Below, piece by piece: positions 18,612 to 26,909 of a stretch of DNA of 64,000 nucleotides (its first letter is position 1; each line of letters opens with the position of its first letter). Location of the stretch: NCBI GenBank assembly GCA_035764005.1, contig DASTZZ010000125.1:50398-114397 (forward strand), given 5' to 3'. Origin of the DNA: Terriglobales bacterium (GTDB lineage: Bacteria > Acidobacteriota > Terriglobia > Terriglobales > Acidobacteriaceae). Made by a program: the position numbers and the translations under genes. Under the pieces are notes generated by a model, which worked only from the letters and a program-made list of their open reading frames with translations, had not been told where the DNA came from and did not search any database.

Positions 18612-19718
18612 TTGCCAAAGACGGCTCCCAAACGGCTCTACCTGATTCCCGTTCTCTCCAAGGCACTCGACATCCTTGAGCTCTTGCAATCTGACAATCG
18701 TCCGCAAACTCTTGAGGCAATTTACGAACGGACGAATATCTCGAAGACGACCGTTTATCGAATACTCAAGACGCTCGTTCATCGCGGATATTTGGCGCAG
18801 ACGCAAGATGGTTTGTATCGCATCGTCTCGCGTCCACGAAAGATCCGTTTTGGTTTTGGCAGCGAGTCATCGGAGATGCCGTTTTCTGTCGATGTCACTA
18901 AAAGCCTTAAGACGGCTGCTACCTCGGCGGGAGTCGATTTGCTTGTGTTGGACAATCGCTACGATGCCACTACCGCACTGGAGAATGCAGACGAGTTCGT
19001 GCGACAACGCGTGGATCTGGTGATCGAGTTCCAGATTGACGAGCACGTTGCGCCTATGATCGCCGATAAGGTGCATGGCGCCGGCATCCCGCTCATAGCC
19101 GTCGATATTCCTCATCCTCACGCCACGTTCTTTGGAGTGGACAACTATCGCGTAGGACTTGAGGCTGGTGAATTCCTTGCGCAGCATGCAAAATCCGCTT
19201 GGGGTGGCAACGTCAAATGGGTGATTGGACTGGGCATCAGCGAGGCAGGTCCACTGGTGCAAAGCCGCGTCACTGGCGCCTTCGCTGGAATTCGATCAAA
19301 GCTTCCCCAACTCGCAGAGGAAGCATTTCTCTCGTTCAACGGTGAGGGCCTGGCCGACAAGAGCTATCGTTTGGTGCGTGATTTCCTTCGCAAACATTCG
19401 AGCGACCGCGGAATACTCATTGCAGCGGCAACTGACACCAGTGCTCTGGGAGCCTTAAAAGCAGTGCGAGAACTTCGACGCGAAAATCATGTGGCGATCG
19501 TGGGCCAAGACTGTATCGAAGAGGCTCTCGAACAAATGACGATGCCGGGTACGCCTTTCATTGGTTCTGTTTCTCACGAAGCTTCTTCCTACGGACCGCG
19601 ACTTGTTCACATAGGTCTGTCGCTGTTGAACGGTCAAACTGTTCCTCCTTACAACTACGTTGAGCACAAACTGATCGCCGCGTCATCGCTGACGAAACGT
19701 TCTCGAGCCGCACGCTGA
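18612..19718 (+). CDS. hybrid regulator: IclR-type HTH plus LacI/periplasmic-binding-type sugar domain
   Basis: This is a transcription factor of 368 residues. Residues about 12-75 form an IclR-like winged helix-turn-helix (LSKALDILELLQSDN, ISKTTVYRILKTLVHRGYL). Residues about 90-355 are not the IclR effector domain but a type-1 periplasmic-binding/LacI-like sugar domain, with VDLVIEFQIDE, GIPLIAVDIPHPHATFFGVDN, a late VAIVGQDCIEEAL and PFIGSVSHEASSYG. The start is TTG with AAGG upstream. Position at the head of the rhamnose locus suggests it senses a rhamnose-derived sugar and controls the neighbouring genes; this is inference. It has no signal peptide, so it is cytoplasmic. Confidence 0.85.
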   Translation: MPKTAPKRLYLIPVLSKALDILELLQSDNRPQTLEAIYERTNISKTTVYRILKTLVHRGYLAQTQDGLYRIVSRPRKIRFGFGSESSEMPFSVDVTKSLKTAATSAGVDLLVLDNRYDATTALENADEFVRQRVDLVIEFQIDEHVAPMIADKVHGAGIPLIAVDIPHPHATFFGVDNYRVGLEAGEFLAQHAKSAWGGNVKWVIGLGISEAGPLVQSRVTGAFAGIRSKLPQLAEEAFLSFNGEGLADKSYRLVRDFLRKHSSDRGILIAAATDTSALGALKAVRELRRENHVAIVGQDCIEEALEQMTMPGTPFIGSVSHEASSYGPRLVHIGLSLLNGQTVPPYNYVEHKLIAASSLTKRSRAAR

Positions 19719-19761
19719 TTTCATAGAAAAGTCGCGCCGCATTTGTTCTTGCTCTTCCCTC

Positions 19762-19793
19762 AATTTCAATAGGGAAATAAATTCATATTTTCC
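19762..19793. promoter_or_regulatory. palindromic operator upstream of the rhamnose-locus receptor
   Basis: AATTTC-N6-GAAATA (19762-19779) is followed by an overlapping second palindrome, GGGAAATA-N6-TATTTTCC (19772-19793). The core TTTCAATAnnGAAATAAA recurs at 26785. It ends at the -35 box of the promoter at 19794. It is the probable binding site of the hybrid regulator encoded just upstream. Confidence 0.6.
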
Positions 19794-19821
19794 TTGACAA
19801 TGGAATTCTGAACTGTCTAAA
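19794..19821 (+). promoter_or_regulatory. sigma-70 promoter of the TonB-dependent receptor gene
   Basis: TTGACA (19794-19799) and TCTAAA (19816-19821) are separated by 16 bases, directly after the palindromic operator and about 50 bases before the gene. Confidence 0.65.
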
Positions 19822-19870
19822 GTGCCCACCCAAGTTTCTACTTCGCTGCCGAGATGCACTGGAGGTTTGA

Positions 19871-22800
19871 ATGAGTACCGAGAGAGCCACTCATTTGTTT
19901 GCCTGCCTGCTGATGGTGATCGCTTGTGCGAGCGTAGGTTTTGCGCAGGGAGGTGCGTTAGGAACCATTTTGGGTGAGGTCACTGACAGCACCGGAGCAG
20001 TTGTACCGGGCGCGACGGTGACAATTGTGAACGTCGCCACTGGCGCGACGAACCACACAATAACAACGTCGTCAGGCGACTTTACAGTTCCGTACCTTCA
20101 GCCCGGTACTTACCAGGTTACGGTCGAAGCGAATGGGTTCCAGAAAGCCGTCGCGGACAAGGTCGCATTAGTAGTCGGGCAGCAGGCTCGTGTGAATGTG
20201 GCACTCAAGCCTGGCGCAGTGAGCGAGACCGTGGAAGTCCAGGCTAACGCTGTAGCACTCGATACCGACAGTTCGGCAGTTGCGCAGGTGATTACGCAAA
20301 AGCAGGTAGATCAATTACCTCTGAACGGCCGAAACTTTCTCAATCTGCTCTTCATCAGCGCAGGAGCGGTGCAGACCGTCGGCGAACAGGGCCAAATGCG
20401 TCAGGGAGAAGGCAACGCGATCAGCATCAACGGCGGCCGCCCGGAGTCGAACAACTACACGCTTGATGGCTTGACGAATACGGACCAGGCTCTCGGTACG
20501 CCGGCTCTTATCCTCTCGCAGGACGCAATCCAGGAATTCAAAATTGCCAGCGAAACATACTCCGCCGAATACGGGTACAGCGCCAATCAGGTAAATATCG
20601 TCAGCAAGAGTGGAACTAACCAACTTCACGGGACAGCTTTCGAATTTGCCAGGAACGACGCCTTTGACGCGCTTACTCCGACTCCGTTCCAAACACCCAC
20701 GAAATTGAAATTGCGGCAAAATCAATTTGGGTTTGTGCTCGGTGGCCCGGTCATGATCCCGAAGCTTTATGACGGCCGCAATAAGACGTTCTTCCTCGTC
20801 AACTATGAAGGTGGACGCATTCGCAATGGGTATAGAGTCGGCGGGACTATTCCGACGCCTGCAGAGGTGAGCGGGGACTTTTCGGCAAGTAATCTGCCGC
20901 CGTTCAGCCTCGTACCCGGATCGCCATGCCAGCTCGCGCTCACGGCGACTCCAAGCCGCCCGTGCGCGCCAGGCGATCCGCAGACGGGCAATCCGTTTCC
21001 TGGAAACGTCATTCCGTCATCGCGATTTTCACGACTCGCTCAGGTAGCGCTGACTAACAAGATGTTTCCGGCGCCGACTCCATCGTGTGTAGCGAATCCA
21101 AGCTCTTGCGCAGGAGGCAACTATCAAATTTTTCCCAGCCTGCCGAATGACAGCAATCAGCAGACCTACAAGGTCGATCAGGATTTGCGGCGCTTCGGTC
21201 ATGCGTTCTTCCGGTACACGAAGGCAAATATTGCATTCCAAAATCCGCAGAACCTTTCGCCTGGCTTCAGTATCAATCAGTTTACGGAAGATACAACTAG
21301 CTGGACGGTGTCGCATACCATCTCTCTCGGTCCCCGCATCCTGAACAATTTCCGCTTCGGCTTTCTCGAGGCAAAGGCGATTCAGGGAGCGCCGCCGGCA
21401 TCGAGCAGCGCCATCTCAGCGCTGGGCGTGAGTGGAGTCTTCCAGAACTTGCCGAGCTACGCTCGTGGATTCCCGACCCTCACCTTCCCGACGCCACTGG
21501 GAACTTTCGGCAGTCCGAACAACAACCCGACGACCAGCGATATCCCAACTTGGGAATACGCAGACTCGATGACGATGAACCGCGGCAAGCATACGTTCGG
21601 ATTTGGGCTTGACTTCCGGCGGTTCGTGCAAAAGAGGGATCTTTCAACGAATTTTCTGGGCGGTTATACCTACGCGAATAACCTGATCCTCAACAACAAC
21701 AATGGTTGCGCTACTCCTTCGGGCTTCTGCGGAACCGGCAATTCCGTTGCCGATTTTCTACTTGGGTATTACAGCGCTGCAGCCACTTTTCAACCCGGTC
21801 CTTTCAGCAACGCCAATGTGGCCGGTAACCTGAACCAATACCATTTCATGTACCTTGCCCCATATGTCCAGGATGACTGGAAAGTAAACGCAAACCTCAC
21901 TTTGAATCTCGGACTGCGCTGGGACTACCGCAATGTCCCTTATGAAGAGAACAACAAGATGTTCTGGATTGACGACCAGAACCTGCCGGGGGCTGCAGGC
22001 TTTACCGGAGGTGGCTTGTGCTTCGCGGACCAGGCACTTTCAAGCTCTGGAGTTCTCCCTGCCGGTCAGACGTTCTACCGTTACTGCGGTCGTCGCAATC
22101 CGGCAGATGGCTCGAAAACTCCCTTTGCACCCAGGCTAGGGTTTGCCTGGCGTCCCTTCGGTGGACAAAAGACTGTAGTCCGCGGCGGGTGGGGTATGTA
22201 CTATGACTCGTTCGAGAGCCGGGAGATTGATGATTCCGGCGATCTTTATCCATTCGTCGAGCGCACTTCGCTGAATCCAACGGCGCAACCGGTGAACGTG
22301 GCTCCTAAACTGACCGATCAACTCTTCCCAGCTCTAAGTGGCACAGTTACTCCTGCAGCGCTTGAGAGCCAATTCGTGGCTGTGATCATCTCCGATCATC
22401 CGAAGAATCCTTACGTCGAGCAGTACACGTTATCGGTTCAACGCGAACTCGCGCGCAATACGACGCTCGAAGTCAACTACGTAGGTAATCAGGGTCACCA
22501 TCTGTTGGATCGCATCAATCTCAACACGCCAGCCCAAATTACGGGAACTCGACTTGCAACATGCCAGGCGGCCTTTGCTGGACTTCCCGGTACTCTGGCC
22601 ACCTACAACGCCAATCAATGCCCGTACCGGCTTGACCGTCCGCTGCCGAACTTTGCCATTCCTGGCCCACTCAACAGTTCGTGGAGCGGATATTCGAACT
22701 ACAACGCGGCTAATATCAAACTGGAACACCGCGCCTCTGACCTTGCTCTGCTTACGGTTTATACCTGGGCAAAGAGTATGGACGATAAGTCTGCTGCTGC

Positions 22801-23467
22801 CGGCATCGGGTCCGCAGGATCTGGATTTGCAGGTCACATGGACGACCTCAATCCGCGGCTCGATTACGGACCTTCCGACTTTTACGTGAAGAACCGGTTT
22901 GTAAATAGTGTTGTGTATAACTTGCCTGTCGGACGCGGGAAGCGCTTCGCAGGCAGTATGAACAGGGCAGCTGACTTGGCGATCGGCGGGTGGCAGGTAA
23001 GTGCGATCACTACGTTTCAATCGGGCTTCCCATTCTCAATCACAGCTCCGGACCCAGGCGCCTATCAGAGTTTCGGTATGCGCGCGAACCTGGTCGGCAA
23101 TCCTGGTGTTGCAAACAAGAGCATTAGCCAGTGGTTCAACACCGCTGCTTTCGCACAACCGGCTTTCGGGGTGTATGGGAATTCCGGACGTAATTTCCTT
23201 ATTCAGCCTGGCATCAATAACTGGGACGTGGGTTTGGATAAGACTTTCCGTTTCACTGAAAGAGTAGGTTTCCAGTTCCGTGTAGAAACTTTCAACACGT
23301 TCAACCATACGCAGTACGGAATCGATCCAACCACTCAAGCGGCAGGCGGTCCAGGACAGAGTGCAGTTGACGGTAACATCGCAGATATTAGCCGAGGAAC
23401 ATTTGGTAAAGTGCTTTCTGCTCGTCCCGGACGGATCATACAACTGGGTGGCAAATTGACGTTCTGA
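19871..23467 (+). CDS. TonB-dependent receptor of the rhamnose-glycan locus
   Basis: This outer-membrane receptor has 1198 residues. After a signal peptide (cleavage near GFAQG) there is a carboxypeptidase-regulatory-like domain (about 28-110; ILGEVTDSTGAVVPGATVTIVN) and a plug (about 120-245; QLPLNGRNF, LDGLTNTDQ). A long barrel follows, ending in Phe (IQLGGKLTF). GGAGG eight bases before the ATG fixes the start. Several Cys pairs occur in extracellular-loop-like stretches (for example near residues 350-420). It is the first structural gene of the locus and probably imports rhamnose-containing oligosaccharides, inferred from the rhamnosidases downstream. No SusD-like lipoprotein accompanies it. 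Confidence 0.92.
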   Translation: MSTERATHLFACLLMVIACASVGFAQGGALGTILGEVTDSTGAVVPGATVTIVNVATGATNHTITTSSGDFTVPYLQPGTYQVTVEANGFQKAVADKVALVVGQQARVNVALKPGAVSETVEVQANAVALDTDSSAVAQVITQKQVDQLPLNGRNFLNLLFISAGAVQTVGEQGQMRQGEGNAISINGGRPESNNYTLDGLTNTDQALGTPALILSQDAIQEFKIASETYSAEYGYSANQVNIVSKSGTNQLHGTAFEFARNDAFDALTPTPFQTPTKLKLRQNQFGFVLGGPVMIPKLYDGRNKTFFLVNYEGGRIRNGYRVGGTIPTPAEVSGDFSASNLPPFSLVPGSPCQLALTATPSRPCAPGDPQTGNPFPGNVIPSSRFSRLAQVALTNKMFPAPTPSCVANPSSCAGGNYQIFPSLPNDSNQQTYKVDQDLRRFGHAFFRYTKANIAFQNPQNLSPGFSINQFTEDTTSWTVSHTISLGPRILNNFRFGFLEAKAIQGAPPASSSAISALGVSGVFQNLPSYARGFPTLTFPTPLGTFGSPNNNPTTSDIPTWEYADSMTMNRGKHTFGFGLDFRRFVQKRDLSTNFLGGYTYANNLILNNNNGCATPSGFCGTGNSVADFLLGYYSAAATFQPGPFSNANVAGNLNQYHFMYLAPYVQDDWKVNANLTLNLGLRWDYRNVPYEENNKMFWIDDQNLPGAAGFTGGGLCFADQALSSSGVLPAGQTFYRYCGRRNPADGSKTPFAPRLGFAWRPFGGQKTVVRGGWGMYYDSFESREIDDSGDLYPFVERTSLNPTAQPVNVAPKLTDQLFPALSGTVTPAALESQFVAVIISDHPKNPYVEQYTLSVQRELARNTTLEVNYVGNQGHHLLDRINLNTPAQITGTRLATCQAAFAGLPGTLATYNANQCPYRLDRPLPNFAIPGPLNSSWSGYSNYNAANIKLEHRASDLALLTVYTWAKSMDDKSAAAGIGSAGSGFAGHMDDLNPRLDYGPSDFYVKNRFVNSVVYNLPVGRGKRFAGSMNRAADLAIGGWQVSAITTFQSGFPFSITAPDPGAYQSFGMRANLVGNPGVANKSISQWFNTAAFAQPAFGVYGNSGRNFLIQPGINNWDVGLDKTFRFTERVGFQFRVETFNTFNHTQYGIDPTTQAAGGPGQSAVDGNIADISRGTFGKVLSARPGRIIQLGGKLTF

Positions 23468-23485
23468 TGACTTGCAGTTGCGTTA

Positions 23486-23515
23486 AAAGCCGCCGGATGG
23501 GGGTCCGGCGGCTTT
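23486..23515 (+). terminator. rho-independent terminator after the receptor gene
   Basis: A perfect 12-bp GC-rich stem (23486-23497 with 23504-23515) has a six-base loop and lies 19 bases after the receptor stop. The T-run is short (TTTCTC), so it may attenuate rather than fully stop transcription into the TPR gene. Confidence 0.75.
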
Positions 23516-23584
23516 CTCGTATGCAGGCAGATCAGTAGAGGATCGAAATGACTTTAGCTGTTCGGCCTGCGCAGGAGTTTGGTT

Positions 23585-24784
23585 GTGAATCGGTTGCTTA
23601 AACAGATCGGTGGAATGTCTCTTTGCTTCTCTCTTCTGGCGTGCTTCTGTTTGGCTCAGCAATCCAGTTCTTTAGAGCAGCAATACAAGCAAGCCCAGCA
23701 GGAGTTGGCTGCGGGCAGGTACTCTGACGCTCAGAAATCCTTCGAGAAGCTTGCAGAGCTCAATCCTACAGTTGCGGAAATTCATGCCAATCTCGGATTG
23801 ATCTATTTCGAAGAAAGAATGTTTCAGGCCGCCATTAAGGAATTACGTCAGGCCTTGCAATTGAAACCGAGCCTCTCAAAGTCCGCTGCCGTTTTAGCCA
23901 TGTCGCTATCCGAGAGCGGCGAATACTCTGGGGCCCTCCCGGGACTTGAAAAAGGCTTTCATTCATCCGATCCCGAGATGAAACGGATGTGTGGACTGCA
24001 GCTGGAACGCGCATACACCGCGTTGAAGCGTGACAGTAAAGCTGTTGAAGTTGCCTTGGAGCTAAACCGTCTTTATCCCAATGATGCCGAGGTCCTCTAT
24101 CACAATGGAAGGATCTTCGGGAATTTCGCTTTTTTGACCATGCAGAAGCTGGTGCAAGTGGCACCGGATTCCATTTGGAAACACGAAGCCGCGGCGGAGG
24201 CCTACGAAAGTCAGGGAATGAATGATCTCGCGATAACAGAATTCCGCGAAGTACTCGCGCGGGACCCTCAGCACCCTGGCACCCATTTCCGGCTCGGCCG
24301 AACTTTGCTGGCACGCTCCCGGATCAACTCTTCAACGGACGACGCTGCTAGAGCCCTGGATGAATTTCAGCAAGAATTGAAAGTCGATCCCGGCAACGCA
24401 AATGCAGCTTATGAGATCGCAGAAATAAAACGTAATGCCGGCAATTTTTCTGAGGCTGCGAAGTTTTTTGAGCAAGCGCTCAAATACTATCCAGGATTCG
24501 AAGAGGCGCATCTGGGTTTAGCCGCAAGTTTATTGGCAGAGCAGAAACCTCAACCTGCCTTGCCACACGTGCAGGCGGCGATCGCACTGAATTCTGACGA
24601 TGAGGTCGCCTGGTATCGATTGAGTCAAGTCCAGAGAGCACTAGGAAACATCGCTCAGCAGCAGAAAGCAATTGCGGAATTCCAACGCCTTCGCGCAAAA
24701 AAACAGAACGAACAAGCAAGTACTGTCCAAATTTTTTCGCAAAGCGAAGTTACCAAGCAAGAGCTCGGTCCGCAGGACAACTGA
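23585..24784 (+). CDS. exported TPR-repeat protein
   Basis: This product has 399 residues from a GTG chosen because AGGAG lies seven bases upstream; a TTG at 23579 is too close to that site. A hydrophobic leader ends in SLLACFCLAQQ, which could be a lipobox (Cys modified) or a signal-peptidase I site before Gln. The remainder is a run of TPR units (about residues 35-370; AEIHANLGLIYFEERMFQAA and related). TPR proteins beside acidobacterial TonB receptors usually serve as periplasmic scaffolds; no enzymatic motif is visible. It lies between the receptor and the glycosidase genes on the same strand. Confidence 0.82.
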   Translation: MNRLLKQIGGMSLCFSLLACFCLAQQSSSLEQQYKQAQQELAAGRYSDAQKSFEKLAELNPTVAEIHANLGLIYFEERMFQAAIKELRQALQLKPSLSKSAAVLAMSLSESGEYSGALPGLEKGFHSSDPEMKRMCGLQLERAYTALKRDSKAVEVALELNRLYPNDAEVLYHNGRIFGNFAFLTMQKLVQVAPDSIWKHEAAAEAYESQGMNDLAITEFREVLARDPQHPGTHFRLGRTLLARSRINSSTDDAARALDEFQQELKVDPGNANAAYEIAEIKRNAGNFSEAAKFFEQALKYYPGFEEAHLGLAASLLAEQKPQPALPHVQAAIALNSDDEVAWYRLSQVQRALGNIAQQQKAIAEFQRLRAKKQNEQASTVQIFSQSEVTKQELGPQDN

Positions 24785-24847
24785 TCGAGTCGATCAGATC
24801 GAAATAAACGCGGAGCTCACAGAAAGACAGCGTAGTAGGAAGGAATT

Positions 24848-26371
24848 GTGAATAGTCGATCAGTATTAGCTACAGGTGCTTGGTTGCTGCTCGCAGTTCT
24901 CATCGCTTCGGCTCAATCGACAAAGGAACCCACCGTGAGCTTGCAGGACATTAACTGGAGCAAGAAGCTGCGGGTATCACAGTCGACTCCCACTTTGCAG
25001 GTGGTCACCAATCCAATGCTGAATCAGGGCTCACCCATTCACGATGGGGCTTTGAGCGCTTTGAAGTCATTGGGTGCCGATTATGTAAGGTACGTCCCCT
25101 GGCTGCCATATCCAAAGATCGCGGTCGCAGAGCTCGAGCCTCCGAGGCCGAATCAGACATCGTGGGATTTCACCTACATCGATCCAGTAACTAAGGATTT
25201 CCTGAACGCCACCGAAGGGCACAGAACGATCATCAATTTCAGCACGATTCCTGCGTGGATGTTCAAGACCGATCAGCCAGTGAAATATCCCGAGGACCCC
25301 AACCAGGTGTTCTGGAATTACACGCAAGGAACTGAACTGAGAGATCCCTCAGGAAAAGAACTAGGTGACTACTTTGGCCGGATCGTGAGTTGGTACACAA
25401 ATGGCGGCTTTACCGACGAGAACGGCAAGAAACGCACGTCGGGGTATCACTATTCATTTCCATATTGGGAAGTGTTGAACGAGGTTGATTTTGAGCACAG
25501 CACAACCCCGGAGCAATACACGGAGCGCTATGACGCGATCGTCGACGGCATTCGGAAGGTCAGCCCGCAAACCAAGTTCATCGGTCTGGCGTTGGCAAAA
25601 GCAGGAGGCAATCCCAAATACTACGAATATTTCCTGAATCCTAGAAACCACAAGCCCGGTATTCCGATCGATTACATCTCTTTTCACTTCTATGCTTCGC
25701 CTGCGGTCGACGAAGGGCTTGATGAGTGGCAGCATTCCTTCTTCGATCAAGCCGAGGGCTTTCTGGCGACGACGCGTTTCATCTTGGCCATACGCGATCG
25801 CTTAACGCCGAAGGTGAAGATCGATACTGATGAGCTAGGAGTGATTCTTCCCAGCGACTCAGAAGAGATACGCGCCTCCAAAGCTTTGCCGGACAAAATC
25901 CCCCACCGCTACTGGAATGCGGCGGCGGCGCTCTACGCGTATCTGTTTGTAGAGTTGTCCAAAATGGGAGTCGATGTAATCGGAGAGTCGCAGCTGGTGG
26001 GATATCCTTCCCAATTTCCCAGCGTCTCGATGATCGACTACAACAACGGTAAACCCAATGCCCGGTATTGGGTCTTGAAGCTCATCAAGGACAATTTTCA
26101 TCCTGGCGACAAGTTGGTCACAACCAAGGACAGCTCCTCTGGCTCTCACGGAATTCTGTTGCAAGGGTTTGTCACGCCACACGGAAAGAAAGTTTTGGTT
26201 GTCAACAAAACGAATCGGGAAGCGGTTGTGGAATTACCTACGGAGTGGCAACACGCGCACTCGTCAGCCGTGGACGAGGATACCGGAGATGAAGAACCAC
26301 GCAATGCGAACGTCGATGGTACCGAATTAAAACTAGCTCCGTTTGCAGTCACGATCTTGACGGCGGAATAA
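24848..26371 (+). CDS. secreted clan GH-A glycoside hydrolase, GH39-like
   Basis: This enzyme has 507 residues and a signal peptide (cleavage near IASAQ). It follows the GH39/xylosidase-like pattern: a TIM barrel with W-E-V-L-N-E at 207-212 (acid/base candidate Glu212) and a second carboxylate in TDELG (Glu329, nucleophile candidate). A C-terminal beta-sandwich begins about residue 420 (HGILLQGFVTPHGKKVLVVN). The start is GTG after AGGAAGGAA. The substrate is uncertain; the neighbours suggest a plant pectin or rhamnogalacturonan side chain. Related families (GH5, GH30, GH51) share the NE motif, so the family number is tentative. Confidence 0.75.
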   Translation: MNSRSVLATGAWLLLAVLIASAQSTKEPTVSLQDINWSKKLRVSQSTPTLQVVTNPMLNQGSPIHDGALSALKSLGADYVRYVPWLPYPKIAVAELEPPRPNQTSWDFTYIDPVTKDFLNATEGHRTIINFSTIPAWMFKTDQPVKYPEDPNQVFWNYTQGTELRDPSGKELGDYFGRIVSWYTNGGFTDENGKKRTSGYHYSFPYWEVLNEVDFEHSTTPEQYTERYDAIVDGIRKVSPQTKFIGLALAKAGGNPKYYEYFLNPRNHKPGIPIDYISFHFYASPAVDEGLDEWQHSFFDQAEGFLATTRFILAIRDRLTPKVKIDTDELGVILPSDSEEIRASKALPDKIPHRYWNAAAALYAYLFVELSKMGVDVIGESQLVGYPSQFPSVSMIDYNNGKPNARYWVLKLIKDNFHPGDKLVTTKDSSSGSHGILLQGFVTPHGKKVLVVNKTNREAVVELPTEWQHAHSSAVDEDTGDEEPRNANVDGTELKLAPFAVTILTAE

Positions 26372-26397
26372 TCACGCACGGCGAACTTGCTATTTCT

Positions 26398-26775
26398 ATG
26401 GAGCAGCTTCAGGACAACCGGGAACTCAAGGTTGTGCTCTTCGGTATTGGACTGGAAACTTACTTGTCACAGTTTCCCGGACTCAAGGACCGTTTGTGCG
26501 GCTACACTCAATCGGTCGCTGAACGCCTGCAGCGCCCAGGCGTTCAGGTCGTCAATCTCGGATTAATTGACAATCCTGAAAAGGCACTGTCGGCAGGACA
26601 TCAGTTCCGCTGCGAGATTGTCGATAATGATTCGCGATTGGGGCGCGCAGATTCATCACGGAATGGAATGCATACGGCCCCTGCGCATCATTGCGCGATT
26701 AGAGTGGGCCACATCGCGGCGAAGCTGAAAAAGCTCTCGCACGTGTTGAACATCGAGTTCGCACAAGTCTGCTAG
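26398..26775 (+). pseudogene. remnant of an L-fucose/L-arabinose isomerase-like gene
   Basis: The first 65 or so codons (KVVLFGIGLETYLSQF, VQVVNLGLIDNPEKA) look like the N-terminus of a sugar isomerase of the L-fucose/L-arabinose isomerase-like family. The last part (AHHCAIRVGHIAAKLKKLSHVL) looks like its C-terminus. About 350-400 codons that should lie between are missing. Just before the C-terminal piece, the matching residues F-I-T-E-W-N-A-Y-G-P are in another frame (from 26652), so a one-base frameshift has also occurred near 26690. This is a decayed gene in the sugar locus; the function is probably covered by the intact isomerase at 33736. Confidence 0.75.
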
Positions 26776-26782
26776 TTAGCTG

Positions 26783-26800
26783 TATTTCAATACAGAAATA
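26783..26800. promoter_or_regulatory. palindromic operator upstream of the GH106-like gene
   Basis: TATTTC-AATACA-GAAATA is a perfect inverted repeat with a six-base spacer. It matches the site at 19762 over TTTCAATAnnGAAATAAA and, like it, lies just upstream of a TTGAC-type -35 box. It is the probable binding site of the IclR/PBP hybrid regulator. Confidence 0.65.
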
Positions 26801-26809
26801 AAATCGCTA

Positions 26810-26838
26810 TTGACTCAAAAGCTCTGCAGGAATAGAGT
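26810..26838 (+). promoter_or_regulatory. sigma-70 promoter of the GH106-like gene
   Basis: TTGACT (26810-26815) and TAGAGT (26833-26838) are spaced by 17 bases, nine bases after the palindrome. The leader to the GTG start at 26910 is about 65 bases. Confidence 0.55.
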
Positions 26839-26909
26839 TGCTGCGCTTTTTCGTACCCAATTGTGGCTGCATCGATACGCTGAACAATTTCACGCCTGAG
26901 GGTATTCGA

